Assembly (NCBI GenBank): GCA_016081115.2
Contig: CM071930.1
Coordinates: forward strand, 34,115,641 to 34,179,640
Origin: Rehmannia glutinosa
Lineage: Eukaryota > Streptophyta > Magnoliopsida > Lamiales > Orobanchaceae
DNA: 64,000 nt
Direction of reading: 5' to 3'
In this document: piece after piece, positions 34,315 through 45,285 of the stretch
Layout of the letters: each line of letters opens with the position of its first letter
How positions within the stretch are numbered: position 1 is the first letter of the stretch
Notes under the pieces: generated by a model
Databases searched by the model: none
Seen by the model: only the letters and a program-made list of their open reading frames with translations
What the model was told of the DNA's origin: nothing
Translations under genes and position numbers: made by a program

Positions 34315-34785
34315 AATCAAAGAGATTCAACAATTCCTTGGAATTGTTAATTATATCAGAGACTTCATTCCGGATTGCTCCAAATACACTAGCCAGCTTT
34401 CAAAGATGCTTAAGAAGAATGCTCCACTATGGGGATCATCCCAGATCAAAGCAGTTCAACAACTCAAGCAAGTATGCCAGAATCCTCCGCCATTGAAAAT
34501 TCCAAGTACAGGACAAAGGATTCTCCAAACTGATGCTAGTGATGAATATTGGGGAGCCTATATATACATCACTCGTGATAAGTCCATGTGTTGATGAACC
34601 CGAGTCAAGTCACCAACGAGAAGATAACCAAGAAGGCGACACAGATACTCAAATGTTCGAGCCAGATTCCCAAGACCCATGGCTTGTTGAAGATGAAGAC
34701 ATAGATTGGGACGGCTTTGGATTGTTTTGGACAGAACCTTGGTCAAAGGAATACTACCACTACCACAACAGTCCATGATGGAAGG
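34315..34785 (+). pseudogene. Internally deleted viral tail (E3 duplicate)
   Basis: Clean version of 21,091-21,640. The RT end (TIKEIQQFLGIVNYIRDF) follows the movement-protein linker at 34,315; RNase H runs to DASDEYWGA, and at about 34,555 jumps to the acidic C-terminal tail. The word GGAGCC is shared by both partners of the second join. Confidence 0.87.
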
Positions 34786-34802
34786 ATGATGTCAGCACTG
34801 TA

Positions 34803-35103
34803 TAGGTGTCCTTACAATGGACACGTGTCAGTTTGTAATAATAAGTGTCCTTCTAGCGGACACATGTCAGTTTATGGTTGTAAGTGTCATTTTGCTGGAC
34901 ACATGTCAGTTTCTTATCCTTGTAATGTAACATGTGTCAGCTTGGTGTTGTAAGTGTCCTTTTAGTGGACACGTGTCAGCTTTCTATTTAAGGTGTCCAT
35001 GCAGGTGACATGTGTATGTGATAGGTGTCATGTTAGTGGACACATGTCATGTTCTCATGAAGAAGGTCTAAGAAGGTAACATGTGTCTAGCAGAGGTGTC
35101 TTG
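34803..35103 (+). promoter_or_regulatory. Viral promoter array cut off from its TATA box by T1
   Basis: Shortened 39-bp palindromic array as at 21,650-21,970. The Ty3 element T1 inserted after TTGTAATA, so the rest of the promoter with its TATA box lies at 41,838-41,890, 6.7 kb away. Confidence 0.8.
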
Positions 35104-35108
35104 TAATA
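35104..35108 (+). repeat. Target-site duplication of T1 (left)
   Basis: TAATA here and at 41,833-41,837; 5 bp is typical for Ty3/gypsy integrases. Confidence 0.9.
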
Positions 35109-36009
35109 TGATACGGATTGTACGAAGGACCCATTGAACATATCGATTCAAGAACCCAACGTATACAAGTAGGCAGCGGATATTCCAGATCGATGATCTA
35201 GTTTGATCTTACCTAGAGCTTTATAACCTTGACCCGTTGGCTATATGATCAGCCAAGAACCTTGGTATGGTGAACACCACAAGATATTGCTCAAGTATCT
35301 TGATAAGTTCTTAAACAATTGAAAACTCTACAAAGAGAATTTCAACTCACAAAGGCAAATGCCAATTTCAATATATCAATCAATTCTCCATTCTTACATG
35401 GGCTGCCATGCTTTTATAGTTACAATATGATGCTTCAATGTTAATCCCGAATTGGCTTTTCATGGGATTTGAAGAGACATTCTTGACCCCTTTTTCTAGT
35501 CTTACAACATAGAAAATGACTCCCCATGTGAAGAGACACTCTAGACCACCTTTACTAGACTTGGAAAATGATTACTAGACTAGACAACCTTTCTAGACTT
35601 GGAAAATGACTACTAGACTTACTTTATTGAATAATCATACTTGATTAACTTAACTAAGACACTTTGACTAACAAAATGCTGAAAATTGACAATTTTAAGC
35701 AAAATGAAACATCACTCCTCTTGGGCTTGAGGTGTTGGACGAAAATCATGGCTCATAAACTCCAAATTAAGTCTTCAATTCAGTTCCATGCTTGAGCCCA
35801 ACTTATTTGATGCATTCTGCCCAACAACTTGAATAACATTCATTACTTGGCCTTGTATTGAGCTCCCTTGCACATTTTCTTTAATTTCAGCAACAAGAGT
35901 CATCAAAGCTTGCTTAATTTGTTTAGCTCTTGCTCTCGTGATTGGCCCTCCATGAATCATCATCGGTTCTTTATTTCCTTGAGTTGTAACTACGGGATGA
36001 CCTTCATCA
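35109..36009 (-). repeat. 3' LTR of T1
   Basis: 901 bp, TG...CA ends. The pol reading frame (35,775-36,089) crosses the inner edge and ends about 235 bp inside the LTR. Confidence 0.93.
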
Positions 36010-36372
36010 TTCCCTTCTTCTTCGAAAGGATTCGTCCTCGAATCGATTCGCATTAAAAGGAGATAGATCGGACACATTAAAAGTAGCACTCACATTATAC
36101 TCACCGGAAGATCAATCTTATAGGCATTGTCATTGATCTTTGCAATCACTTGAAATGGCCCATCACCCCTTGGTGTAGCTTGACTTTCGCTTTGTTGGAA
36201 ACCTTTCTTTTCTCAAATGCAGCCACACCCAATCTCCTGGTTCAAATATTACTTGCTTTCGACCTTTGTTGGCTTGTTTAACATATCGCTCGGTTTGCTT
36301 CTCAATATTAAGTTTCACCTTTTCATGCAACTTCTTTACCAATTCTCGCTTTAGCTTTTCCATCAAGACTTG
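35775..36372 (-). pseudogene. T1 pol C-terminus, ending inside the 3' LTR
   Basis: The post-integrase segment (KLNIEKQTERYVKQANKGRK, frame 36,163-36,384) leads to the GDWVWLHLRKERFP motif and, after a frameshift, DSRTNPFEEEGNDEGH and GGPITRARAKQIKQALMTLV, a common ending of plant gypsy polyproteins. The stop lies in the LTR, so the last 75 or so residues are encoded by U3. Confidence 0.8.
36010..36025 (-). promoter_or_regulatory. Polypurine tract of T1
   Basis: On the minus strand GAAGAAGAAGGGAA directly precedes the 3' LTR; plus-strand DNA synthesis starts from such a tract. Confidence 0.75.
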
Positions 36373-36399
36373 CTTGCTTTTCAACAGGGGATAGGAACA

Positions 36400-37075
36400 A
36401 GATCAAGTGGACTCAATGGATTAAATCCATAAACAACTTCAAAAGGAGTAAAGTTAGTAGCAGAATGCACACTTCTATTATATGCAAACTCAACAAATGG
36501 CAAACAATCTTCCCAATTCTTTAAGTTCTTTTGAATCAAAGTTCAAGTAGTTGAGACAAAGTTCTATTTACTACTTCAGTTTGCCCATCAGTTTGTGGGT
36601 GGCAAGTAGTAGAAAATAGAAGTTTAGTTCCCAATTTGCTCCATAACACACGCCAAAAGTGACTTAAAAATTTTGCATCTCTATCACTCACAATTGTTCT
36701 TGGAACTCCATGCAAACGCACAATTTCTCTAAAGAACAAATCAGCAACATGAGTAGCATCATCACTTTTATGACAAGGAATGAAATGTGCCATTTTAGAA
36801 AATCTATCAACAACCACAAACACAGAATCTCTACCCTTACTTGTTCTAGGTAAACCCAAAACAAAGTCCATAGATATGTCCACCCAAGGTTCATTTGGAA
36901 TAGGTAAAGGTTTATACATTCCATGAGGTTGTGATTTTGATTTAGCATGTTTACAAGTTATGCACTTTTCACAAATTCTTTCAACATCAACACGCATACA
37001 AGGCCAAAAGAAATGATCACGTAGGACTTCCAAGGTTTTATGCACACCAAAGTGTCCCATTAAACCTCCCCATGC
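36400..37075 (-). pseudogene. T1 integrase
   Basis: The frame 36,536-37,060 carries the zinc-binding end (ICEKCITCKHAKS), the catalytic core with DISMDFVLGLPRT (first Asp), VSDRDAKFLSHFW (second Asp) and TDGQTEVVNRTL (Glu): a D,D-35-E integrase. The region before 36,536 (QSFF... NSTNFTPFEVV-type region, 36,400-36,530) is shifted. Integrase inserts the element DNA and explains the 5-bp duplication. Confidence 0.9.
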
Positions 37076-38571
37076 GCTTCTCTAACAAGTAACTCTCGAA
37101 TAGAACATTTGGGGATGCAAAGTTTGTTTTCACGAAATAAGTATCCTTCATGTTTATAGAACTTTCCAAATGGCATGCTCACAAGCTATATAAATAGAAG
37201 AGAAATCAGAATCATTGTCATACATTTCCTTTATTGACTCAAAACCAAGAAGCTTAGAACCCAATGTAGTGATTAAGGCATGCCTCCGAGATAATGCATC
37301 AGCTACAATGTTTTCTTTCCCCTTTTTATATTTAATCACGTAAGGAAATGATTCAATGAACTCCACCCATTTGATATGTCGCTTGTTCAACTTACCTTGG
37401 CCCTTGAGATATTTTAAAGACTCATGATCAGTATGAATCACAAACTCCTTTGGCCACAAGTAGTGCTGCCAAGTTTCCAATGCTCTCACCAAAGCATAGA
37501 GCTCTTTATCATACGTCGGATAGTTCAATTGTGCTCCTTTCAACTTCTCGCTAAAGTAAGCAATTGGTCTTCCCTCCCCGCATCAAAACAAAGACCTACA
37601 CCCACTCCGGATGCATCACATTCAAGCTCAAATGATTTATCAAAATTAGGTAATGCAAGAATAGGTGCAGTAGTTAGTTTTTCTTTAAGGAGTTCAAATG
37701 CATGTTGCTGTTTTTCTCCCCAATGAAAACCAACTTCCTTTTTGATTATTTCATTCAATGGTGCAGCAATGGTGCTAAAATTCTTTACAAACTTCCTATA
37801 GAAGCTTGCAAGACCATGAAAACTTCTCACTTCAGCAATGCTTTTAGGAATTGGCCAATCTAAGATAGCATTGACTTTTTCCTTTTCCATTTCAATTCCA
37901 TTAGCACTTACTACAAATCCAAGAAAAACAACTTTGTCCATGCAAAAAGAACACTTTTTTAGATTAGCATGCAAAGACTCTCTTCTTAAAGTGTTTAACA
38001 CTTCTCGCACATGATCAAGATGTTCCTCTAAGCTTTTGCTATAGATAAGGATGTCATCAAAATAAACTACAACAAACTTGCCGATAAAGTTACGCAAAAT
38101 ATGGTTCATTAATCTCATGAAAGTGCTTGGAGCATTAGTTAAACCAAAAGGCATTACTAACCACTCATATATAAACCATACTTTGTTTTAAAGGCGCTTT
38201 TCCATTCATCACCTTCTTTAATTCGAATTTGATGATATCCACTCTTTAAATCAATTTTAGTGAAGACTACAGCACCATGTAATTCATCAAGCATATCATC
38301 TAACCTAGGAATAGGATAACGATACTTTACGGTGATTTTATTGATGGCACGGCAATCTGACACATTCTCCACGCTCCGTCTTTTTTGGTACCACGATCAC
38401 TGGTACGGCACAAGGACTCATGCTTTCTCTAATTTTACCCTTTGTCAACAACTCCTCCACTTGCATTTGAATTTCTTTTGTCTCTTCCGGTTGGCTCTGA
38501 TGCTGGTCGGTTTGGAAGCACCGCTCCGGGATGAAATCAATTTGATGTTCAATTCCTCTTAGTGGCGGCAA
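37076..38571 (-). pseudogene. T1 reverse transcriptase and RNase H
   Basis: RT: YRYPIPRLDDMLDELHGA and FTKIDLKSGYHQIR (38,157-38,372), MPFGLTNAPSTFMRLMNHIL and YFDDILIYS (37,540-38,154); RNase H: FELECDASGVGVG, then YPTYDKELYALVRAL, FVIHTDHESLKYL and ENIVADALSRRH (37,154-37,543). Three frame breaks separate otherwise intact domains. The N-terminal RT (RGIEHQIDFIPE) is at 38,338-38,571. Confidence 0.93.
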
Positions 38572-38813
38572 TCCATTTGGCTCTTCTTCCTAAAGACATC
38601 ATTATATTCCCGCAAAAGAGAAATAAAAGAACTTGGCAAAGATGGTGTTAGCTCATTAGTGTTCAAATAGGACTCCTTAAACACCATTACTAACACACTC
38701 TTTTCTTCAACTAATGCCCTTTTTAACTCACTTGCTTTTGCATAGAAATTCAGCCTTTTTTTTTGCCCTCTACCTTTTCTCCCTCATTCACACTCAATTC
38801 ATTCCTCTTATTA

Positions 38814-39285
38814 TTATCTCCACTCTTTTTTCACTCGAATTTTGCCCCTCTTCCTTACTCTTTTTTTTCTCTCAGCCTCTCGTATTTTTCTTGCTTGGGA
38901 CATTTTGATTTGATCTTCTTGCACTTGTTGTGGAGTCAATGAAACAAGCTGGATATTTTTATTATGATGCTTGAGTGTGCATCGATTAAGAAAACCATCA
39001 TACGTCACCCTTCTATCGAATTGCCATGGTCTCCCCAATAGAATATGGCTAGCATGCATTGGTACCACATCACATAGAACATCATCCTTGTAATTGCCAA
39101 TTGAAAATGATACCAAAACTTGCTTAGTCACACGAATTTCTCCACAATCATTAAGCCATTGCAGCTTGTATGGATTGGGGTGCTTCGTGGTGGCTAAATT
39201 CAGTTTTTCCACCATTTCACAACTAGCAACATTAGCACAACTCCCTCCATCAACAATTAACATGCACACCTTACCTTGAACTAAA
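38814..39285 (-). pseudogene. T1 aspartic protease region
   Basis: The frame 38,814-39,269 reads MCMLIVDGGSCANVASCEMV: retropepsin-like start with Asp-Gly-Gly in place of Asp-Ser/Thr-Gly, then HILLGRPWQFDRRVTYDG (second hydrophobic patch) and a Lys/Arg-rich linker to the RT. A charged linker of repeated KKRVRKR type follows. Confidence 0.8.
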
Positions 39286-40519
39286 CACCTTGTGTGGAAG
39301 ATGTTCTCCTTTGTTGTTCAGCTTCTTCCATCTTTGTTTGCATGTTTATAGCTCTTCTAACAACCAAAAGCTCTCCATGTTCGGGTATGGTCTCTTCAAG
39401 TTGTTCCTCTTCATGTTCACTTTCAGATTCTATCTCTCCATTATCCTTCACGAGCATCACTCTCTTGTTTGGACATTGAGATGCAATATGTCCAAACCCT
39501 TGACAACGAAAACATTTGATATCTCGATTTCGAGAATTGGAGTTGAGACCCTTTCCTTATCAACCTCATTGTACTTGGTTTTGAACGCCTCAATTTGAGT
39601 TTTAGAGGTTGTTCCAACACTTGCTTTCAACATTCCTTCTTTCATCTTGTTGGAAGACTGAAAATTCGATACGTAGCTCTTTTGAAATGAACCCTTCTTC
39701 TTGAGTTGCCTTTCCACCTTTATGGCTGTATGCACCATGTCTTCAAGCTCCACATAGTGTTGTAATTCCACTATGTTAGCAATCTCCTATTCAGCCCGCT
39801 TAGGAATCTTGCCATGGTAGCCTCCCTATCTTCATCAATATTGGCCCTAATCATTGAAATCTCCATCTCCTTGTAATACTCATCCACTGATCTACTACCT
39901 TGAGTCATTGTTTGGAGTTTTTGATACAAGTCACGAAAATAATGAGATGGTACAAATCTCCTACGCATGGTTGTTTTCATTTCAGCCCAAGTAGTGATCG
40001 ATCTTTCTCCGTAACGCCTTCGATTTGTGGTTAATTGATCCCACCAAACTAATGCATAGTCGGTGAACTCAATTGCAGCAAGCTTTACCTTCTTTTCCTC
40101 GGAGTAATTGTGGCATTCGAAAATAAGATCCACCTTTCTCTCCCACTCCAAATATGCTTCGGATCACTTCTTCCATGGAATGCAGGGATATTCAATTTGA
40201 TGTTCCCTAAATCCCGATCAACTTCATTATTTTGCCTTCTCCCACCTCGTCTATTTGCATGGTGTTGTGGCTCCATTTCTTCTTCTTCCTCCGATTCCCA
40301 CTCCTCATTACGTCTCCATTGATTTGGTTGAGGAATCTCACGCCTCCTAGCTGCTGGTTGTTCAAGCCTCTCCAAACGATCCGTTATATTTTCAAGAATT
40401 GCTGTAAATCTTGAAAATTGTTGTTGCATAGCCTCAATAGTGAAATCTTTTTCTCCAACCTTGCTGCCCGAAGTATCCTCCATGATATATTCCTCACAAA
40501 ACACTCGTGTATCACTCAA
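39286..40519 (-). pseudogene. T1 gag with CCHC knuckle
   Basis: Starts in the frame 40,085-40,519 (MEDTSGSKVGEKDF within it), with a coiled coil (FTAILENITDRLERLEQ) and the LNIPAFHGRSDP block. A one-base loss near 40,160, at a CCTGAAG-type site reduced to CCGAAG, shifts to the frame 39,771-40,151: YALVWWDQLTTNRRR, FVPSHYFRDLYQKLQ (retrotransposon gag core). A C-X2-C-X4-H-X4-C knuckle lies near 39,480-39,510 (minus-strand CFRCQGFGHIASQC). Gag packages the RNA. Confidence 0.88.
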
Positions 40520-40915
40520 GATGATTCACTCAATTGGCTTTTACCTCCCCTCTAATGATCTCACTACTCAATGCCTTTTTCCACTCAAATTCTCATATGT
40601 AGGCTCAATAAGAATAAGAACAAATCAAGACAAGCAATTCCAACTCACGTTCAACAAATGATATGCCCGTGTACAAAAAGAACAATAAGTATTTTTTCTA
40701 AGAAACAAGATACAATTTTCTTTTGGTGGTGGAGTCTTTAGGATCTAACAACAAGATTTTTTTTTGTTTTTGTATATACTTCTCAAGATTGAATGGAGAT
40801 GGAATTCAGAAATTTTTTTTTTTTTTTTTCGTTTTTTTTTTCTCTTTTGTTTTTTTTTTGAAACTAGAAGATAGAATATGGATAAAATGATAGGAAATCA
40901 GATCAATACCAGATT
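40520..40915 (-). other. T1 untranslated leader with A-rich tract
   Basis: About 400 bases between the 5' LTR and gag. It includes a long T run on the plus strand (40,810-40,858), an A-rich tract on the element strand. No frame is visible. Confidence 0.7.
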
Positions 40916-40927
40916 GCTCTGATACCA
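40916..40927 (-). promoter_or_regulatory. tRNA-Met primer-binding site of T1
   Basis: On the minus strand TGGTATCAGAGC, three bases inside the 5' LTR. It is complementary to initiator tRNA-Met, the same primer as used by the viral units. Confidence 0.9.
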
Positions 40928-40930
40928 AAC

Positions 40931-41832
40931 TGATACGGATTGTACGAAGGACCCATTGAACATATCGATTCAAGAACCCAACGTATACAAGTAGGCAGCG
41001 GATATTCCAGATCGATGATCTAGTTTGATCTTACCTAGAGCTTTATAACCTTGACCCGTTGGCTATATGATCAGCCAAGAACCTTGGTATGGTGAACACC
41101 ACAAGATATTGCTCAAGTATCTTGATAAGTTCTTAAACAATTGAAAACTCTACAAAGAGAATTTCAACTCACAAAGGCAAATGCCAATTTCAATATATCA
41201 ATCAATTCTCCATTCTTACATGGGCTGCCATGCTTTTATAGTTACAATATGATGCTTCAATGTTAATCCCGAATTGGCTTTTCATGCGATTTGAAGAGAC
41301 ATTCTTGACCCCTTTTTCTAGTCTTACAACATAGAAAATGACTCCCCATGTGAAGAGACACTCTAGACCACCTTTACTAGACTTGGAAAATGATTACTAG
41401 ACTAGACAACCTTTCTAGACTTGGAAAATGACTACTAGACTTACTTTATTGAATAATCATACTTGATTAACTTAACTAAGACACTTTGACTAACAAATTG
41501 CTGAAAATTGACAATTTTAAGCAAAATGAAACATCACTCCTCTTGGGCTTGAGGTGTTGGACGAAAATCATGGCTCATAAACTCCAAATTAAGTCTTCAA
41601 TTCAGTTCCATGCTTGAGCCCAACTTATTTGATGCATTCTGGCCCAACAACTTGAATAACATTCATTACTTGGCCTTGTATTGAGCTCCCTTGCACATTT
41701 TCTTTAATTTCAGCAACAAGAGTCATCAAAGCTTGCTTAATTTGTTTAGCTCTTGCTCTCGTGATTGCCCCTCCATGAATCATCATCGGTTCTTTATTTC
41801 CTTGAGTTGTAACTACGGGATGACCTTCATCA
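40931..41832 (-). repeat. 5' LTR of T1
   Basis: 902 bp, TG...CA ends, near-identical to 35,109-36,009 (differences seen by eye at about 41,285, 41,496, 41,641 and 41,765). Confidence 0.93.
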
Positions 41833-41837
41833 TAATA
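41833..41837 (+). repeat. Target-site duplication of T1 (right)
   Basis: TAATA, matching 35,104-35,108; followed by GGGACACGTGTCAC, the interrupted viral promoter. Confidence 0.9.
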
Positions 41838-42384
41838 GGGACACGTGTCACTTCTTTGGTTTGTACATGAGGCCTATATAAGGACCTATTCAGTTGTATG
41901 GAAAACTCAGACGGAAATCAAAATAAAATCTCCCTTTTACAAAATATGAGTTTCTAAATCTCTTTTATGTCTCTTCAAAAGCCTCTTAGCTAATCTGCAA
42001 TTATCTTTCAAATTCTTCGATCTTCTTCATGAAGTATGCTCTGTACTTGCCTCTTTGAGGATCCTGTACATTAGAAACATGATTGAAGTACCTGGCATAA
42101 TATTATTAGGCACGGTCCCCTCAATCCATACGACGGTTAAGAATTCTTTGAAGTTTTGAATGAATGACCTTCCTATGAGGTTATGTAGGAAAGCCATCCA
42201 GGCAAGGTGTGCCGCTTAGGCTAAGGTGCAGTAGACCTCGTGGTGGTGTCATACTTTCTTAACCTCTTGGAAAGGTTAAGGCTGCCTAAGGGTATAGGTT
42301 TGTGGGGCTCCCGGCACCTCGTGGTATCAGAGCCAGGTCTGTTCTGTCGTGCCCCCGGAGAATTTGTTAGAGAATGGTTAGGTT
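41838..42384 (+). promoter_or_regulatory. Viral TATA box, leader and primer site (E3 duplicate, right of T1)
   Basis: Continuation of 34,803-35,103: one ACACGTGTCAC motif, TATATAA at 41,875-41,881, leader, and TGGTATCAGAGCC at 42,322-42,334. Viral homology ends near 42,385 at the LINE junction, as at 22,488. Confidence 0.8.
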
Positions 42385-44409
42385 CAGTCCATAACGCAGG
42401 GTCACACGCCGACTTTAAATCAGTTGGTAATTCAAGATGATTCTAACTGAACTAACAATTTAAACATCGCTGCTCATAAACGATGGCTGATTATGTGGAC
42501 GAGGATAATATTTATGGGGTAGATACTTCTGATGTTAACGTGCCCAACCATTCCGAGTCTTCTACTCGGATTCCTTCACCCATTCCATTTCCATGAATTG
42601 CATATTCTAGAATATCCAGGGGATAGGGAATGTTGCTTCTCGCAATGTTCTTAAGAAATTATGTGAGCATCATAAGCCTTCTTTGGTTGCTATTGTTGAA
42701 GCTACAGTGGAGTTGAATACTATTTCTAAGTCTTATTGGGCCAGTCTTGGATTATATATTGTGGTGCATAATTTTCGTTGTTCGGGGAGATCGGATATTT
42801 GGATTTTTAGGCATACGGATATAATAATTTTACACCAGTGTTCTTAAGGTGTATTGTTCGATCAAAAACATTGTTCTCAAGGTCCAGTTTGCTAATAATA
42901 TTTTTCATGTGGGGTTTGTTCATGCTCTATGTAATCATGTGGCTAGTAGACACCTTTGGTCTGATATTGTTGGCCTGGGTATTGATGATATTGTTTTAAT
43001 GGGGTTTTTATTGTTATACTCGGTAATCATGAGCGTACTGATCAGGGTGTTGCGTCTTTGGCTTCTTGTCAGAATTTCCGTGATTTCTTTGATAATGCGG
43101 GTGTGATGGAGATTCCTTTGGTAGGTAAGTTCTTTACTTGGTGTACTACGCGTTCCCATCAGATCTCATTCAAGCTCGGCTTGATTAGGGTGTTTCTTGT
43201 CCACGTTTTGTTAATTCTTGGCAGAAGGTTGAGAACTATGTTATTCCGCGCATTTGTTTGGACCATCATCCTCGTTTACTATCTTGTTCGACCAATGCTT
43301 ATAGGGGTCCTTCTCTTTTTTGTTTTCAATGTATGTGGACTTAACATCCGGGTTTTAGGTCGATCATTGCTTCTTCTTGGGATTCGTATTATGTTGGTTC
43401 TAACCCTTTGATTTATTTGATGATTAAGCCGAAAAGGTTGTGTACGGTGCTTTGTACTTGGAATCCAGAGATCTTTGGGGATGTTAATCGTGAGGTTGAT
43501 GATAATTTAGAGAAAGTGAGACAAATTCAGTTGGACATTGAGACTCTAAGTTATAATGCCATTCGTAGGGAAAATGAACTTGAAGCTCAAAACTCTCTCA
43601 ATCAGGCTCTTCTATTACAGTCTGAATTTCTTCCACAGAAATCTCGAGCTGCATGGCTAGTTGATGGAGATTGTAACACTTCCTTCTTTCACCGTCATTG
43701 TCAAACTAAGGCCGCTCGGGCTGGTACTCATAGTTTGATGATTGATGGTATGTTGTCCACGGATCCAGTTGACATTCGTAGTCACATTATTAATTTCTTT
43801 GAGGGTCTTTTCAAGGCTCCGACTGGGTCTACTCCTGATTTCTCTCCAGTTGATTAGGTTATTAACCCGGTGGTCTTAGATGTGGATAATAATTGTTTAA
43901 CTTTTTTACCTTCAGAGTTGGAGATTAGGAATGCGGTTTTTGATCATGGTTTAGACAGTTCGCCGGGTACGGATGGTTTCAATGGAGTTTTTTATCGGCA
44001 CGGTTGGGATATTATCTTTAGGGATGTTACCACTACAGTGCGTCACTTCTTCCAGTTTGGATCCCTGCCAGCTGGACTCAATTCCAGCTTTATGGTTCTT
44101 ATCCCTAACAGTAAAGATGCGAATTCAGTGGATAACTTCAGGCCCATCGTTATGAGTATTTTTATCTTTAAAGTTATCGCGAAGATTCTGGCTACTCGAT
44201 TTGGAGGGATCGTCGCTGTATTATGTCCCCTACTCAGTTTGGCTTTATTCCAGGTCATCATATCTACGATTGTATTGCCTTGGTCTCAGGGTTTTAATAT
44301 TTTGCATAGTCAGACTGATATTAATATGATTCTGATAATCGATATTTGTAAGGCATTCAACACTTTGAGTTGGGATTTTCTTTTATATGTGTTGTGTTAG
44401 TTTGGATTT
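42385..44409 (+). mobile_element. LINE fragment L-C2 (duplicate of L-C1)
   Basis: Same extent and joins as 22,488-24,516, with scattered substitutions. The ORF1 stop and ORF2 start overlap as ATGA at 42,593-42,596. The RT start is open at 43,870-44,400 (SSPGTDGFNGVFYRHGWDI; DNFRPIVMSIFIFKV). It ends in FGFSEQS-coding sequence next to the inverted leader. Confidence 0.85.
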
Positions 44410-44825
44410 TCGGAGCAGTCCATACCCTTAGGCAGCCTTAGCCACTCCATGAGGTTAAGAAAGTATGACACCACCATGAGGTCTCCTGCACCTTAGCCTA
44501 AGCGGCACACCTTGCCTGGACGGCTTTCCTGCAGAACCTCATAGGAAGGTCATTCATTCAAAACGTCAAAGAATTCTTAACCGCCGTATGGATTGAGGGG
44601 ACCGTGCCTAACAATATTATGCCAGGTACTTCAATCATGTTTCTGATGTACAGGATCCTCAAAGAGGCAAGTACAGAGCATACTTCATGAAGAAGATTGA
44701 AGAATTTGAAAGATAGTTGTAGATTAGCTAAGAGGCTTTTGAAGAGACATAAAAGAAAGTTAGAAACTCATATTTTGTAAAAGGGAGATTTTATTCTGAT
44801 TTCCGTCTGAGTTTTCCATACGACT
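44410..44825 (-). other. Inverted viral leader (E4')
   Basis: Duplicate of 24,517-24,930, next to L-C2. Confidence 0.8.
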
Positions 44826-45280
44826 GAAGAGGTCCTTATATCGGCCTCATGTACAAAACAAGGAAGTGACATGTGTCCCTATTACAAGACACCTTTGCTA
44901 GATACATGTTACATTCTTAGACCTTCTTCATGAGAACCTGACATGTGTCCACTTAAAAAGACATCTATCACATACACATGTCACTTGCATGGACACTTTA
45001 AATAGAAAGCTGACACGTGTCCACTAAAAGGACACTTACAACACCAAGCTGACATGTGTCCCATAAAAGGATACTTACGACACTAAGTGACATGTGTCCC
45101 ATAAAAGGACACTTACAACACCAAGCTAACACATGTTACATTACAAGGATAAGAAACTGACATGTGTCCAACAAAAGGACACTTATAACCATAAACTGAC
45201 ATGTGTCCGCTAGAAGGACACTTATTATTACAAACTGACACGTGTCCATTGTAAGGACACCTATACAGTGCTGACATCAT
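44826..45280 (-). promoter_or_regulatory. Inverted viral promoter (E4'), leftward
   Basis: Array (45,280 down to about 44,870) and GATATAAGG in place of TATATAAGG near 44,836, as in E4. It faces the TATA box at 41,875 across L-C2. Confidence 0.72.
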
Positions 45281-45285
45281 CCTTC

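Larger units (their letters stand above)
35109..41832 (-). mobile_element. Ty3/gypsy LTR retrotransposon T1, complete structure
   Basis: 6.7-kb element on the minus strand: LTRs 35,109-36,009 and 40,931-41,832, both TG...CA; tRNA-Met primer site next to the 5' LTR, polypurine tract next to the 3' LTR, domains gag, protease, RT, RNase H, integrase in that order. This domain order with integrase last defines Ty3/gypsy. No chromodomain is visible. The LTRs differ by about three substitutions and one indel, so it is young. The frames are broken by a few shifts, several at eroded CAG/CTG sites. Confidence 0.95.

Noticed and set aside
34406..34594. Short fusion frame of RNase H start and polyprotein tail as a new gene
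   Set aside because: It arises from a deletion join in a defective viral unit; the frame is out of phase with the tail.
40810..40858. T run as the A tail of another LINE
   Set aside because: No LINE sequence or duplication adjoins it; it lies in the A-rich leader of T1 between primer site and gag.
35109..41832. Chromodomain in the Ty3 integrase tail
   Set aside because: After the integrase core I see a GPFQVI/INDNAYKIDLP segment and the TRARAK tail but no aromatic chromodomain signature.
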